A stretch of 64,000 bases of DNA from Lentisphaeria bacterium (GCA_022009855.1 CP091727.1:1364001-1428000), one strand, 5' to 3'. Positions 1 to 10,882 are shown, numbered from the stretch's first letter. The notes: a model not told the origin generated them from the sequence alone. Numbers and translations: made by a program.

Positions 1-363
1 CGGGCAATCCGGTCAAGCCCGCCCGAGCCGAACGGCGTCAAGCTCGAATCGTTCATCTTCGACGCGATGCCGCTGGCGAAGCGCACGATGGTGCTCGAAG
101 GGCGGCGCGAGGATCTCTTCGCCCCGACCAAGAATCCGACCGGCGTCGACTCGGTCGAAAGCTGCCGGGCACTGCTGGTCGATCGCGATGCGCGGCGGCT
201 GGAGGCGGCGGGCGTCAAGGTGCCGCGCACTGCGGAGGGGAAGGTCGATGCGCTGATCGAACTTTCGCCCCGCCGGATCTTCGACCAGGCGGATGTCGAC
301 GCCTACGTCGCGGAACACAATTTGCGCGAAATCGCCCGGGGAGCGAAGCTCTATCTGGAATAA
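1..363 (+). CDS. UDP-N-acetylhexosamine / UDP-sugar pyrophosphorylase, C-terminal end (partial)
   Basis: Only the last ~115 codons are in the window. Uridylyltransferases of the eukaryotic AGX1/UAP type make UDP-HexNAc from UTP and HexNAc-1-phosphate, a precursor for peptidoglycan and surface glycans. The visible part has the family's C-terminal signature: KLESFIFDAMPLAK, then FAPTKNPTGVDS, where bases and phosphates of UDP-sugar are contacted in the family. The frame needs one base removed near position 22 to read GNPVKPA before EPNGVKLE, so a single-base error is likely there. The stop is 15 bases upstream of ftsW, which suits a shared envelope operon. The sugar specificity (GlcNAc, GalNAc or glucose) cannot be told from this fragment. 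Confidence 0.72.
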   Translation, partial: RAIRSSPPEPNGVKLESFIFDAMPLAKRTMVLEGRREDLFAPTKNPTGVDSVESCRALLVDRDARRLEAAGVKVPRTAEGKVDALIELSPRRIFDQADVDAYVAEHNLREIARGAKLYLE

Positions 364-378
364 AAGGGATACGGCGGC

Positions 379-1610
379 GTGAAGAACCTCTTCCTGACGG
401 ACGAACTATCGCAGGTGAACGGAGAGGACACCAGTTCGGCGATCATCCCGGCGCGCTGGCTGCTGCTGGTGGTGACGCTGCTGGTGGTCTTCGGGCTGAC
501 CATGCTCTATTCGGCCAGCTACAACACTGCCGGGTTGAAGTACTTCCGCAACCAGCTCATCTGGGTGGCGCTCGGTTCGGCCGGCGCGTTCGCCGCGTTC
601 GTGGTCGGGTACCGCCGGATCGCCGCCGGGCGCTACTGGTGGATGGGAATCTGCTTCGTGCTGCTGCTGGCGGCGGTGCTCTTCTTCCCCGCCATCAACG
701 GCGCCAACCGCTGGATCCGCATCCGGCTGCCGGGGCTGGAGCTGAGTCTGCAGCCGTCGGAGTTCGCGAAGATCGCAGTGGCGCTCTTCGTAGCGAAGTA
801 CTGTTCGGACAATCTGCGCACCTTCGCCCTGCTCCGGAGCCGGAACGGCCTCCTGCCGCTCGCACTGGGGGCGGGGCTGCTGATCGGCGGTATCCTGATT
901 GGACGGGACTTCGGCACCACGCTTCTGGTGCTCTCAGTCACCTGTCTGACGCTCTTCATCGCCGGCTTGAATCTGCGCTATTTCGTCATTCCGGCCGTGA
1001 TTGTCGCGCTGCTGGGGGTGTACATCGTTCTGCACGATCCGACCCGGCTCGCCCGGATCACCTCCTTCACCCGTCCGGAACTGGTGCAGCAGGACGAGGG
1101 CTATCAGCTCTGGAACTCCCTTCTGGCGCTCGGTTCCGGCGGCTGGACCGGCATCGGCTTCATGGAGAGTCGGATGAAGGCGAAATATCTGCCGGAAGCG
1201 CACACCGACTTCATCCTGGCGATCGTGGGCGAGGAACTCGGGCTGATCTGGATGCTGATTCTGATCGCGCTCTACGCCTGGTTCACGATCTGCGCGCTCA
1301 AGATCAGTCTTCAGTCGCCCTCGCGGCTGGGGATGCTGCTCGGCTTCGCCCTGACCATGGGAATCACGCTGCAGGCGGCGATCAACATCGCGGTGGTCTC
1401 CGGTTCGGCGCCGACCAAGGGATGCCCGCGCCCTTCATCAGCTACGGGGGCAGTAACCTGATGGCGAGTCTGATCGCGGTGGGCCTGCTGGTCTCCATCG
1501 CGGCGGAAACCGCGTACCCCGGATATAACGAAGAGTATCTCAACGCCATCCGCCGGACATTTTCCTTTCTGCCGTGGTGGCGCGGTTACCGGAATCGGGA
1601 GGAGGAGTGA
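379..1610 (+). CDS. ftsW: FtsW/RodA family SEDS glycan polymerase (frameshifted in this sequence)
   Basis: SEDS proteins polymerise lipid II into glycan strands in the inner membrane, FtsW at the division septum. The product is ~410 residues with about ten hydrophobic helices. Signatures seen are LQPSEFAKIA, the GRDFGTTLL stretch, and near the C-terminus PTKG-MPAPFISYGGSN. One base is missing around 1419-1423 in a G run, so the SYGGS segment continues in another frame to the TGA at 1608-1610. The start chosen is GTG 379, 15 bases after the preceding stop. The stop overlaps the murG ATG by one base (TGATG). The murG linkage favours FtsW over RodA. Confidence 0.9.
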
Positions 1611-2754
1611 TGAAACTGCATCGACTGGTCATCACCTGCGGCGGCACGGGGGGCACTTCTACCCCGGGCTGAGTACGGCGCGGGCGTTTCAGGAAGAGTA
1701 CGGCGGCGAAGTGCTGCTGCTGCTCTCCGGGGTGAATTCCGCAAAGCAGAGGGCAGTTGCCGAAGCGGCGGGAATCAGGGCGGTGGAGCTGCCGCAGATG
1801 CCGAGTCCGGGGCACTCTCCGGTCCGGGCGCTCCACTTTCTGCGCGGGCTTCTCGGCGGCTGCCGGGCGGCAAAACAGGAGCTGGAAAAGTTCCGGCCGG
1901 AGGCGCTGCTCGGAATGGGGTCCTTCGCGTCGCTGCCCGCCTTTCTCGCCGCAAAGAGGCTGCATATTCCCTGTTTTCTGCATGACGGCAACGCCCGGAT
2001 CGGCAGGGCAAACCGGTGGCTCTCGCGCGGTGCGGTGCTGCTCGCGACCGCGTTTCCGCCGGTCAATGCCGCCGCATGCCGCTGCCGGGTGATTACCACC
2101 GGGATGCCGGTCCGTCCGGAACTGGTCCGGTGCGCCGGAATCTCCCGGGAAGAGGCGTTCGCCGGCTTGAACCGGCAGTTCAAGACACACTTCGATCCGG
2201 CGCGGCCGACGATTCTGATCTTCGGCGGCAGTCAGGGCGCGCGCATCTTCAACGTGACCTGTCCGGAGGCGCTGAAAGCGCTGAACCGGGCGGACCTTCA
2301 GGTACTCCACCTCGCGGGACCGGCACGGCTCGACGAGGCGCTCGCCGCCTATGAGGGGGCGACGTTCCCACGTCTGGTTCTCCCGGGGTCGGAAAAGATG
2401 GAACTCTTTCTCGGAGCAGCGGATCTGGTGCTCTCCCGCTCCGGCGGCAGTACGGTGGCGGAGCTGGCGCTCTTCGGCAGAGGTGCGGTGTTGATCCCCT
2501 ACCCCTTCGCGGCGGAGCACCATCAGTGCGACAATGCGGAATTTCTTGCCGCCGCCGGAGCGGCCCTGCGGATCGACAATGCGGAATTCACTCCGGAGCG
2601 GGCAAGGGAGCTCTTCGCCGGATTTCTCGCCGATTCCGCCGCCTGGAGAGAGCGCGGCAGGCGGGCGGCGGCGCTGGCGCGGCCGCGGGCGGCAGAGGAG
2701 TTGCTCGAAGAAATTTCGGCAGGAGCCGTTTCCGGGGATTGTATTCCCGGTTAA
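1610..2754 (+). CDS. murG: MurG: UDP-GlcNAc--undecaprenyl-PP-MurNAc-pentapeptide GlcNAc transferase (frameshifted)
   Basis: MurG adds GlcNAc to lipid I on the inner face of the membrane to give lipid II, the substrate of the SEDS polymerase encoded just upstream. The GT28 N-terminal glycine-rich loop GGTGGHFYPG is present, but the run of six G at 1651-1656 should be seven, which breaks the frame there. The rest is one open frame with GMGSFASLPAFLAA, the linker GGSQGARIFN and the donor-site LSRSGGSTVAELALFG and PYPFAAEHHQCDNAEFL motifs. The length (~380 residues) is normal. The ATG overlaps the ftsW stop, which indicates translational coupling. Confidence 0.93.
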
Positions 2755-2776
2755 AGGGGGAGTATATTGTACGATT

Positions 2777-3152
2777 ATGAGACGAATCATTCAAATCATG
2801 CTGCTGGCGCTCATGGTGACATTCGCCCTGCCGGCACCGAAAGCTGAAGCGATGGATCCGGTGACGCTGGCGATTCTCGCGCCGATCGCGCTCAAGGCGG
2901 CCAACGCGGCCAAGCCCTATCTGATCCGGGCCGGGTTGAACACCGGCCGCTGTCTCCTGAAGATGGGGGGAAGATACGCTTCAGACTCTCCGCCTGCCGC
3001 TGGGACTGCTGCAGATGAGCATCGGCGCACCGTTCGGAGGATTCCGCAACGGGCTGGTCAACACGATCAAGGGCTTCATCGGCCCCGGGAAACTGATCGT
3101 CCACACGCTGCTGCTGCCGGCGATGATGATCGGATTCGATTTCAACATCTGA
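2777..3152 (+). CDS. Small exported protein of unknown function (frameshifted)
   Basis: Not recognised. The product is ~125 residues. It starts MRRIIQIMLLALMVTFALP followed by APKAEA, a convincing Sec signal peptide with an A-x-A type cleavage site. The mature part is mildly hydrophobic (AILAPIALKAANAAKPYLIRAG) and ends with LIVHTLLLPAMMIGFDFNI. A run of six G near 2966-2971 breaks the frame; after it the third frame reads DTLQTLRLPLGLLQMSIG to the TGA at 3150. It lies 22 bases after murG and 14 bases before the DUF721 gene, so it is probably co-transcribed. The alternative is that it is a spurious short ORF, but the signal peptide argues otherwise. Confidence 0.5.
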
Positions 3153-3166
3153 TTGCGGGAGGGGCA

Positions 3167-3585
3167 GTGTCCAAATACGCCCAGATCAAACAGCGCCGGG
3201 AACACTACGGACTGCTGCGCAACTGGTACGGCCCCGAACGCGCCGCCGTCGAAATCTCCGCACATACGCCGCAACCGGTGGCTCTCTCCGAAGTGGTCGA
3301 TGCGGTGTGCGGCGACATCCGTTCGCCGGAAGTGGCGCACTTCATCGAGCTGGAAACCAGCTGGGAGAAGATCATCGGGCCGGCGATGGCCCGGCTGGCC
3401 CGTCCGGTCCGGCTGCAGGAAAAGGTGCTCTACCTGGAGGTGCCGCACAGCGCGCTCATCCGTGAACTCGCCCGTCGCTGGACCTTTTCCTTCGGCGGAT
3501 CGCCGCCTGCATCGGCAAAGGTGCCTGCGAATCGATCAAGCTGATTCCTTCGGGCAGTCTCTCCCGTTCCCGCCGGGGAAAGTGA
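3167..3585 (+). CDS. DUF721 / DciA-like protein (frameshifted near the C-terminus)
   Basis: The ~139-residue product matches the DUF721 pattern: a helical N-terminus and a compact core with ETSWEKIIGPAMARLARPVRL followed by VLYLEVPHSALIRELA. In other bacteria DciA is the ancestral loader or partner of the DnaB helicase; the role here is inferred from family only. The start is GTG 3167 behind a GGGAGGGG ribosome-binding site. Near 3490 one base is off: the corrected frame gives FRRIAACIGKGACESIKLIP and ends at 3585, which fits the family better than the uncorrected tail. Confidence 0.7.
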
Positions 3586-3622
3586 CGGAAAAATCCGTTA
3601 TTTGAGCAGAGAATATACTCCG

Positions 3623-5534
3623 TCACTTATCCGTCGTTTTTCCGTCAGAACGTCTCTCCACCGCCAGAAGCGTGTAGTCGCCCCCGCCCGGAACCGGAAT
3701 CAGCCGGAGCGCGCCGGAGCGCAGAAGCGAACGCAGGTGAAGCGACAATTTGAAATTTTCGCGGTCGTAAACTTCCAGATGTTCCGGATTCTGTTCGGTG
3801 GCGCCGACCAGGATATAATCGATTCCTTCGCGCTGGAGCGTTTCAAGCACCGCGTCGGCACTCTCCGGCACGGGGGTGAAGAATTTCTCCTGAAAGTACG
3901 GAGTTCCGATCCGGTAATCCCGGGGGACGAAGAGTCCACGCCGTTCGAACAGCAGCAGGACTCGACTCTCTTCCGGCGTCTCCCTGCTGAGGTAGTCGAG
4001 CATGGCAAAACAGGCGGCATCCCGGCTGCTTCGGGCAAGAAAACGGACCGGATTGTTCCGGTTCTCCCGCAGCAGTTTCCAGGCGAACTCATAGTGCCGG
4101 AGCGCCGGCACCAGAACTCCGGCCCAGGCCGCCGCGAGCAGCAGCAGATACAGCCCCGCCCGGATCCGGCGGGGAAACACGCCCGACAGCGCGGCAAAGC
4201 ACCAGCCGACAACGAAACAGAACGGCAGCAGAAATCGTGTCTGCTGCGAGGAGTACCCCAGAACAGATAGATCGCCGCCGTCGCCAGCAGCGGAAAGAGA
4301 AACACCCGGCAGCGTACCCGGCTGCGACGATGGAGCAGCAGGAGTGCGACGCCGCAGGCGGCGATCATCAGCGGCAGCTGGAGCCCGAGCACCACACCGT
4401 CGAACAGCTTCTCATCAAATCCGGCGAAGATCCAGGCGACCGCCGGACTCCACCACCCCTCCAGTCCGTAAAGGTGACGGCCGAGCAAAGTATGATAGGT
4501 TTCGACCTCCGCCGCCGGGGAGCCGGGTGCGAAGATTCCGGAACCGAAAGGGTAGAAGGGATTGCCGGTCGCAAGCAGGCTTCGCAGATAGAAGGGGAAC
4601 GCCGCCGCCAGCGCCGCACCGCAGAATCCGGCGGCCGGAGGAAGAAGGCGTCGCCACTCTCCGCAGCGATCCCGGAGAAGCCGTCCAACGAAAAGCAGGA
4701 GAAGTGCGAGCGAAACCCCGCCCGCCGTCAGTTTGACCGCCGCCGCCATGCCGGCATAGATTCCAGTCAACAGGGCGGCGCTTCGCAGGGAAACCAGTCC
4801 GCGGACGGCGCAGGCCCCGGCAAAGAGATTGAGCACGATGAAAGGTTCGGCGTAGTTTTCGCGGTTCATCGCCGCGACCACCGGAGAGAGAAGCACGAGC
4901 AGCGTCACCGCCACAGCGGTCATCCGCCCGAAACGGCGCAACGCGAGAAAGAGCCAGGCGAAAAGAATCGGATAACATGACCATACCAGCAGCCGCGGCA
5001 TGGCGATTCCGCCGAGCCGGATGGCGGGCATCATCAGGAAGTGCTGCATCGCCGGAAAAGCGGAATAGGGATTGTCCAGCACCATTGCCGCCGAACCGGA
5101 GGCGAGATATCGAAACGGCAGCGCGGTCTGATAGACCTGTTCATCCCAGGCGTAAGGCATGCAGAAAGCCGAACCGAGCGTCCAGACCGCCCCGGCCAGC
5201 GCCAGAAGAAGCAGCAGCCAGTGGTGACGGCAGATGGTCGGAAGACACGTCAGCAAAATCCATACGCCGTAACCAGCCGGAATCGCCAGCACCACTGCCG
5301 TCACCACCGGAGGGGCTGTGCAGACGATGCACTCCCCGAACCGGAACAGCAACGCCAGAAGATCGAGCCCCAGCACAAATCCTGTGAACTCCCGCATGGC
5401 AACCGAACCGCGCCAGCGTAGCGGCGCAACAGCAGAGTGCCGATTCCATACGCGGCCGCCAACAGAAGAAACAGTGCGCTGAGCGCCTGGAGCGGGGGCG
5501 CCTGCAACGACAGGATGAATTCATTCAGCGTCAC
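3623..5534 (-). CDS. Polytopic membrane glycosyltransferase, ArnT/GT39-like (frameshifted)
   Basis: About 635 residues with around 10-12 membrane helices and a periplasmic C-terminal domain, the layout of lipid-linked sugar transferases (GT39/GT83, ArnT, PMT). Visible features are an acidic first periplasmic loop (AFCMPYAWDEQVYQTALPFR) with the Asp-Glu pair expected of GT-C catalytic sites, and repeated hydrophobic blocks. The frame shifts near 5420 and again near 4250. The C-terminal part reads LDYLSRETPEESRVLLLFERR in the last frame and ends at 3623. The start is a GTG whose bases overlap the upstream stop (GTGA), so it is translationally coupled to the O-antigen-ligase-like gene. Substrate unknown. 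Confidence 0.6.
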
Positions 5535-7316
5535 CGGGCCCCCCTCTTGATGATGCGAAGTTCCGACGGGCTGTCGTCCGCCACCGGATTGCGGATCAGC
5601 AGCGGCAGCTCCTCCGGCCGCAGCCCCTTGAAGTGCATAATCGCCCGAAACCGCATCTCCGCCTCCTCGGCCTCCTCCAGCAGTCCGAACCTCCTCAGCG
5701 CCATCATATGGTAATAGGCGTTGAGCGCACTGTAGGGGGAAACGCTGCTGTTCGCGTTCAAATGCGGCCAGAGCCTCCCGCTTCTCCCCGAGCACGGTCA
5801 ATGCGCGCGCGAGGCGCCCGTCGCTGTGGGAATAAAACGCCAGACCGGTTGCCGGAAGCTGCCGGTAAAGCCGGATCGCCGCAGTCGGATCCTTCCGGTC
5901 AAACAGGCGGATGGCAGCGGTGACATAGAGATTTTCCGGCGTCAACTTCCAATCCATGCTCCGGTTGAGCGCGAGAAGTGCGCGATCCAGATCTCGCTGA
6001 AAATGTGCCTCTTTCGCCTCCCGAAGGAAGAGACCGCTGAAAAAAGCGGGAACAGCGGTCAAAATCGCAGCAAGAAAGAGCAGCGCCGACGCCGCCATCC
6101 GGAGTCGCGGAAAGCGGATGACGACCGGAGCCCTTCCGGCCGGTGCGCCGACGCTCCAGAAGAGACCGACCAGCAACAGGAACAACGTCCCCGCAAAGGG
6201 GGGGTCGACAAAATGACGTCGAACATGCCGTGGCCGAACAGCAGCAACGTGCTCCAACCGAGGACAAGCCCGGCCGGCTTGTCGATCGACAGTGTGCAGA
6301 GTCCGCGCCACAATCCGAAAATCAGCAGCAGCCCCAGATGATTCCCGGCACACCCCAGCCGCAGGCGTAGGAGAGCAGCTCGTTGTGCGGATGCGGATGC
6401 CGGTCACAGGCGAAGTCCGACAGAAAATACTCCCGGGGGAGATGCTCCGGAATCGCCCCTTCAAACCGGCTTATGCCGTTGCCGAACGGAGAACCTACCG
6501 CAAGCTCGACCGCGCCGTGCCAGAGCGGAACCCGCGCCTCTCCGGGACGAAATAGACCGGGCACATGAGTTGCCGCCAGAAAGAGAAAAAGGCAGATGGC
6601 TCCAAGCAGAACCAAAAGAAGGGTGCGCCGCTGCGCATGGTCTTGAGCAGCAGCATCAGAACACCTGCGGAGGCAACGGCGGAAAAGAGCGCGGCAAGTG
6701 AAGTGTAACGGGGAGTCAAAAGATACGGAAACCACGCAACCACAATTGCGACGGCGGCACAACTCTCCAGCTTGCGGCGGATCGGCAAGGCGAGCATTCC
6801 GACCGGGATGGTCACCAGCAGCAGCGACCAGTTCCAGTTCCAGTTGCCCGGCAGTCCGGAGGGGGCAACCCGCGCAGCAGATCGCCGACCAGGGAGGCCG
6901 TCAGAAGAACCGCGACGATCAGCAGAAACGGCGGCAGCAGGCGCTTCAATTCGCCGGCAAGAATGATTCCCGCCAGCGGCATCGCCAGGTAGAAGAGTTC
7001 CGTTTGAAACTGATCTGCCGTACAGGAAAAGCGGAAAAGAAAGGAAACAATCAGAATCAGCACTCCGCCGCCGAGGCAGAGGAGAACCCGGGTCAACGGA
7101 TCGACCAGCCAGAGTTCAGCCAGTCGACGCGGGAAGAGGAGACAGCAGCAGACGGCGAACAGCCCGAGCGTGCCCGGCGGGAAGAGCTGTACATCCCCCA
7201 GAAGGGAATCGGCCCGATGAAGATCCGCAGCGGCGCGAGCGGGTAGCTCATCAGCGCCGCCACAAGCAGGATCACCGCGGCGCAATAGCGCGGGAATGTC
7301 GTTTTTCCGTCTGCAT
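5531..7316 (-). CDS. O-antigen ligase/polymerase-like membrane protein with TPR-like tail (multiple frameshifts)
   Basis: Reconstructed from about six frame segments. The N-terminal two thirds is a chain of hydrophobic helices (for example GVLILIVSFLFRF, LFYLAMPLAGIILAG). The Wzy_C hallmark follows: DRHPHPHNELLSYACGWGVPGIIWG, with the His-Asn-Glu-Leu-Leu motif. The C-terminal ~170 residues are helical and TPR-like (RALLALNRSMDWKLTPENLY, ALNAYYHMMALRRFGLLEE). Such proteins join or polymerise glycans in the periplasm from lipid carriers. The start is uncertain: ATG 7316 needs a correction in the A run at 7305; ATG 7275 is the fallback. The stop overlaps the next gene's GTG. The number of frame breaks could also mean decay, but the reading is coherent throughout. 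Confidence 0.6.
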
Positions 7317-7341
7317 GATTGCTGAATTCGTTTTTCTTTAC

Positions 7342-7370
7342 AAAAAAGGAGGGAGGCTCTGCCTCCCTCC
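7342..7370 (-). terminator. Rho-independent terminator after pseudopilin 1
   Basis: On the minus strand GGAGGGAGG pairs with CCTCCCTCC around a five-base loop, and six T follow immediately. It lies 35 bases beyond the stop of the pseudopilin gene and separates it from the O-antigen-ligase-like gene. Confidence 0.85.
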
Positions 7371-7404
7371 TCCTGATCAGTAAATTCTCTCTGAAGCTCA
7401 GGGA

Positions 7405-8057
7405 TTATTCACCATCGCAATCTTGACCACCCACGTTCGGGTAGATGAAGCTGTAACCGCGGTTCTTGTTGATGTACCAGCTGGCACCCGGGAATCCGGT
7501 CACATGGCCACCCTGGAAGAGGATGTTGCCGTAGTCGCTGTGGTTCGGTGCACCGCCGTTACGGGTGCCGTCGACCCCGTTGTTGGCACTGTTGTCACCA
7601 ACTGTCGCCGCCGTTTCCTCACTGACATAGATATCAGCGCCGATACCGGAATCCGCACGGCCATAGGTCGCGCTGTCACCCTCGATCATGCCGCCGGCAT
7701 AAGCATAGTCGCAACCAGCATAGGTGTCAGGAATGCTGTTGTAGCCGAGCTGAATGCTGCCGGTGCCGGCACTGGTGGTGCTGGACGGACAGATGTAGAT
7801 GCCGTAGTCGGTCAGGAAGTCGTACGCACGCAGAATTTCGAGACCCTTGGCTCCACACGCGTTGGGCAGGCGGCTCTCATAGTCGATCGAGTAGGTCTTG
7901 AGAGAAGTACCGATCTGCTTCAGATTGCTGGTGCAGGAAATACGACGCGCCTTTTCACGCGCCTGGTTCAGAGCCGGCAGCAGCATCCCCGCCAGAATCG
8001 CGATGATCGCGATCACGACGAGGAGTTCGATAAGGGTAAACCCACGACTTTTTTCAT
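7405..8057 (-). CDS. Type II secretion-like pseudopilin (DUF1559-like), tandem copy 1
   Basis: About 217 residues. The N-terminus is a class III prepilin leader: MKKSRG followed by FTLIELLVVIAIIAILAG, with Gly before the cleavage site and Glu at +5. The body ends with GNILFQGGHVTGFPGASWYI, the H-x9-DG-type C-terminal region of this family. Such proteins are processed by a prepilin peptidase and assemble in the periplasm or on the surface; they are greatly expanded in Lentisphaerota. The leader is broken by a missing A in the A run at ~8050; the corrected start is ATG 8057 behind AAGGAGAT. It is a close paralogue of the gene at 8594-9256. Confidence 0.9.
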
Positions 8058-8593
8058 TTTTATCTCCTTACGATAAAGTTCGATTCGGTGTGCCCACTTC
8101 CCTTAAAATGGACATTTACCGCGACGTTACCTATATTTTAGCAAAAAATATCGAAATATGCAGAGCAATTCCAACTTTTTCGGCTTTTTTGCTTTTTTAA
8201 TCAGGATTACCTAATTAAACAAGGAGAAAAATGAATCTTTCATGATCGTCGCCCTTCCTTCTCCTTCTCCGGATTTGTCTCCCGATTCCGGCAATTTCCT
8301 CAAGGAATTGGTGCAGGCATCCCCATACCGACCACAGAGGCCGCGGAAGCGAGAAATTTCTTTCCGCGGCAGTGACGACGGAAATGCGTTTGGTCCTTTC
8401 CGCAACCGGAACGCCCTGTTTTTAAGGGATGCAGAGCGCAGACCTCCGACATTTCCGCCGTCGATTCACGTCACGTCTTCAAACTTTATCCTGGAGATTT
8501 GATTCGATAGCCGGCCCTCCTTATTTTTTTGTTTCACCGGAAACCCCGCGGGGAAGTGCGCATCTTCCCCGCGGACCTTCGAAATTCTCTAGC
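8058..8593. other. Intergenic region between the two pseudopilins, with two hairpins
   Basis: No coding gene is supported. 8546-8556 and 8564-8574 form an 11-bp perfect stem (CCGCGGGGAAG, 7-base loop) just past the stop of copy 2, probably its terminator although no long T tract follows. A second perfect 8-bp repeat (CCGCGGAA / TTCCGCGG) lies at 8341-8348 and 8362-8369. The AT-rich part from 8100 to 8240 is the likely promoter region of copy 1; I could not fix its -10 and -35. Confidence 0.5.
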
Positions 8594-9256
8594 TCAGTCG
8601 CCTGTCACTTCCGCCGCACCGCCCGGATTGGGATAGATGAAGCTGTAGCCGCGGTTCTTGTCGATGTACCAGCTGGCGCCGGGAAATCCGGTCACATGCC
8701 CCCCCTGAAAGAGGATGTTGCCGTAGTCGCTGTGATTCGGCGCACCGCTGTTACGGGTGGTGTCGAGCTCGTTGTTGTCGGACGTATCCGCCTCGCCTTC
8801 GGTTTCCTCCCCCGGTGCAGCATAGATATCCGCGGCAATCCCGGAATCCGCACGGCCATAGGTCGCGCTGTCACCCTCGATCATGCCGCCGGCATAAGCA
8901 TAGTCGCAACCAGCATAGGTGTCAGGAATGCTGTTGTAGCCGAGCTGAATGCTGCCGGTGCCGGTCGTCGTGGTGCTCGACGGGCAGATATAGATCCCGT
9001 AGTCGGTCAGAAAATCGTATGCACGCAGAATTTCGAGTCCCTTGGCTCCCGAATCGCCGGGCAGACGACTCTCGTAGTCGATCGAATAGGTCTTGAGAGC
9101 GGTGCCGATCTGCTTCAGGTTGCTGGTACAGGAAATGCGGCGCGCCTTCTCCCGCGCCTGGTTCAGCGCCGGCAGCAGCATCCCCGCCAGAATCGCGATG
9201 ATCGCGATTACGACGAGTAGTTCGATTAGGGTAAACCCACGACTTTTTTTCATCAT
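8594..9256 (-). CDS. Type II secretion-like pseudopilin (DUF1559-like), tandem copy 2
   Basis: 220 residues, frame intact. It has the leader MMKKSRG and FTLIELLVVIAIIAILAG, then LNQAREKARRISCTSNLKQI, the usual helix of the family, and the C-terminal GNILFQGGHVTGFPGASWYI. It differs from copy 1 mainly in a variable acidic loop (ETEGEADTSDNNELDTTR) and the last ten residues. The start is ATG 9256 behind GAAGGAGATGG. A 124-base stretch is identical in both copies, pointing to recent duplication or gene conversion. Role: likely surface or secretion-related; the exact partner complex is not encoded nearby. Confidence 0.92.
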   Translation of the reverse strand: MMKKSRGFTLIELLVVIAIIAILAGMLLPALNQAREKARRISCTSNLKQIGTALKTYSIDYESRLPGDSGAKGLEILRAYDFLTDYGIYICPSSTTTTGTGSIQLGYNSIPDTYAGCDYAYAGGMIEGDSATYGRADSGIAADIYAAPGEETEGEADTSDNNELDTTRNSGAPNHSDYGNILFQGGHVTGFPGASWYIDKNRGYSFIYPNPGGAAEVTGD

Positions 9257-9421
9257 CCATCTCCTTCTGTTCTGGTGGATAAAAATTCAGCTCGCACGCC
9301 CCGGGATAAAGCAACGGTCCGGATACTTTGCGGCTTCACTAATATTATGATAAGCGTTAGTGTAAATTGCAAGAGATTCCCTCTTTTTTTTTGATATATT
9401 TCCAATTTTTACCGGAAAAAC

Positions 9422-9452
9422 AAAAAAACCGGGCCGTTTTTCACGGTCCGGC
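9422..9452 (-). terminator. Rho-independent terminator after the FAD oxidoreductase
   Basis: On the minus strand GCCGGACCG and CGGCCCGG form a stem with one G-U pair around TGAAAAA, followed by seven T. It stands 24 bases after the stop of the FAD-dependent oxidoreductase gene. Confidence 0.8.
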
Positions 9453-9475
9453 AGACAGGCTCGGAATACTTTCCG

Positions 9476-10801
9476 TCAGTGAAAGAATGCTCCGATTCCG
9501 CGAAGTTCGGCACGAAGTTCGGAGGCATTCACCTCGCGCGGCAACTTCCCGGCGGCGCCCGCGAGCGCCGCCGCCATTCCCGCCCCCTGCCCGGTGATGA
9601 AACAGCCGGGGATCACCCGGATCGACGCCATCACGTTGCGGTCGCAGCTCACGCAGCGGCCACAGGTGAGCAGATTTTTCACGCCGCGCGGCGGCAGGAT
9701 CCGGTAGGGAATGCCGTAGCTCTCGCCTTTCCCGCAGCGGAAGGAGCGAAAAAAGCCTCTTGTGAGCAATCACCTCCTCTTTTCCCGGCCGGGCCGGATG
9801 GATGTCCGCCGGGAAGTTGTAGCGCCCGATCTCATCCGGGAAATCGCGCCGCGCCACGTAGTCGTCGCTGCAGAGGACATAATCGCCGAGAATCCGCCGG
9901 GATTCCCGAACGCCCAGAACGGAACCGGAACCGACAATCTCCGCGTTTCCAAACCCGGCGATCCGACTGCGGTAGAACTCCTCGTATTCAGCCAGCAGGC
10001 GGCGGTTTTCGATCACGCCGCGCGTCAACGACCGCTCATCGGTGGAGTCAACGCCGAAGACATGGGTGATGTTGCCGACCGCGGCGACGTTGGAGACCCG
10101 GAAGATGCCGGTGTGATGGAAATCCGGCACCGAAAGCCGCCCGTCGCGGAACGCCTCTTCGAGCTTTGCAAGCATGTTGTCATCGTTGTGGCTGAACGCT
10201 CCGCCCGCCCGGTAGGCGGCGAAATCGATCCCCGCCCAGAGTGAACAGAGTGTGGAGGGCATCACATCGCCGTTTTCGCCGCCGAATTCATACGGCGCGC
10301 CGGCGAGCACCGCAAAAGTGCCGTCCCCGGTCGCATCGAGATAGATCGGCGCCTTCACCGCGAAATTTCCGCTCGGCGCGTTGCAGAGAATCGCCTCAAT
10401 CCTGCCGGATTCGACCACTGCGTCGACCAGCCGGGTGTAATAGAGCGGTTCAACGTTCGATTCCGCAAGCAGATCGTCGTAGACACGCTTGAGGTGTTCG
10501 GCGTTGATGGCGAGACCGCTGTCGAAATTCCGGCGGGCGGCGAGCGCCTGCAGCCGGTCGATCACCTCCCGCCCGAACCCGGCGGGAAGGAAGTTCACCC
10601 CGTCCGTGCAGGACATGAAAACCGGCACCAGCGCAGCGGTGCTCATCCGCCCGGCATCGCCATACCGTCGATCAACAGCACGTGTCCGCCCCGGCGGGCG
10701 GCGGTGACCGCGGCGGCGACGCCCGCCGGACCGGCGCCCACAACGCAAATGTCCGCTGTATACTTGACCGGAATGTGACGGGTGACGGAAATCTGTTCCA
10801 T
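9476..10801 (-). CDS. FAD-dependent oxidoreductase, FAD_oxidored (PF12831) type (frameshifted)
   Basis: About 440 residues. The N-terminal Rossmann motif is seen as ADICVVGAGPAGVAAAVTAA, followed by GGMSTAALVPVFMSCTDG. It also has APIYLDATGDGTFAVLAGAP and, near the end, LLTCGRCVSCDRNVMASIRV and GCFITGQGAGMAAALA, all typical of this secreted or cytosolic flavoprotein family, common in PVC bacteria and often found with sugar-degradation genes. Substrate unknown. Frame breaks occur near 10655 and 9760. The start ATG 10801 follows AGGAGAAGAGCC. It is divergently transcribed from the AraC-type regulator at 10908, which may control it. Confidence 0.82.
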
Positions 10802-10853
10802 GGCTCTTCTCCTGAATTTTGCCTTTTTCTTAGTATACCGGAATCATCACCGT

Positions 10854-10882
10854 TTGACAATTCACTTTTCTGCAACTATTAT
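10854..10882 (+). promoter_or_regulatory. Sigma-70-type promoter of the AraC-type regulator
   Basis: TTGACA at 10854-10859 and TATTAT at 10877-10882 are separated by 17 bases, with the regulator ATG 26 bases downstream behind GGAGGC. It lies in the 106-base divergent region shared with the FAD oxidoreductase. Confidence 0.6.

Noticed and set aside
1540..2790. 416-codon minus-strand open frame
   Set aside because: Complement of murG; Arg/Pro-rich.
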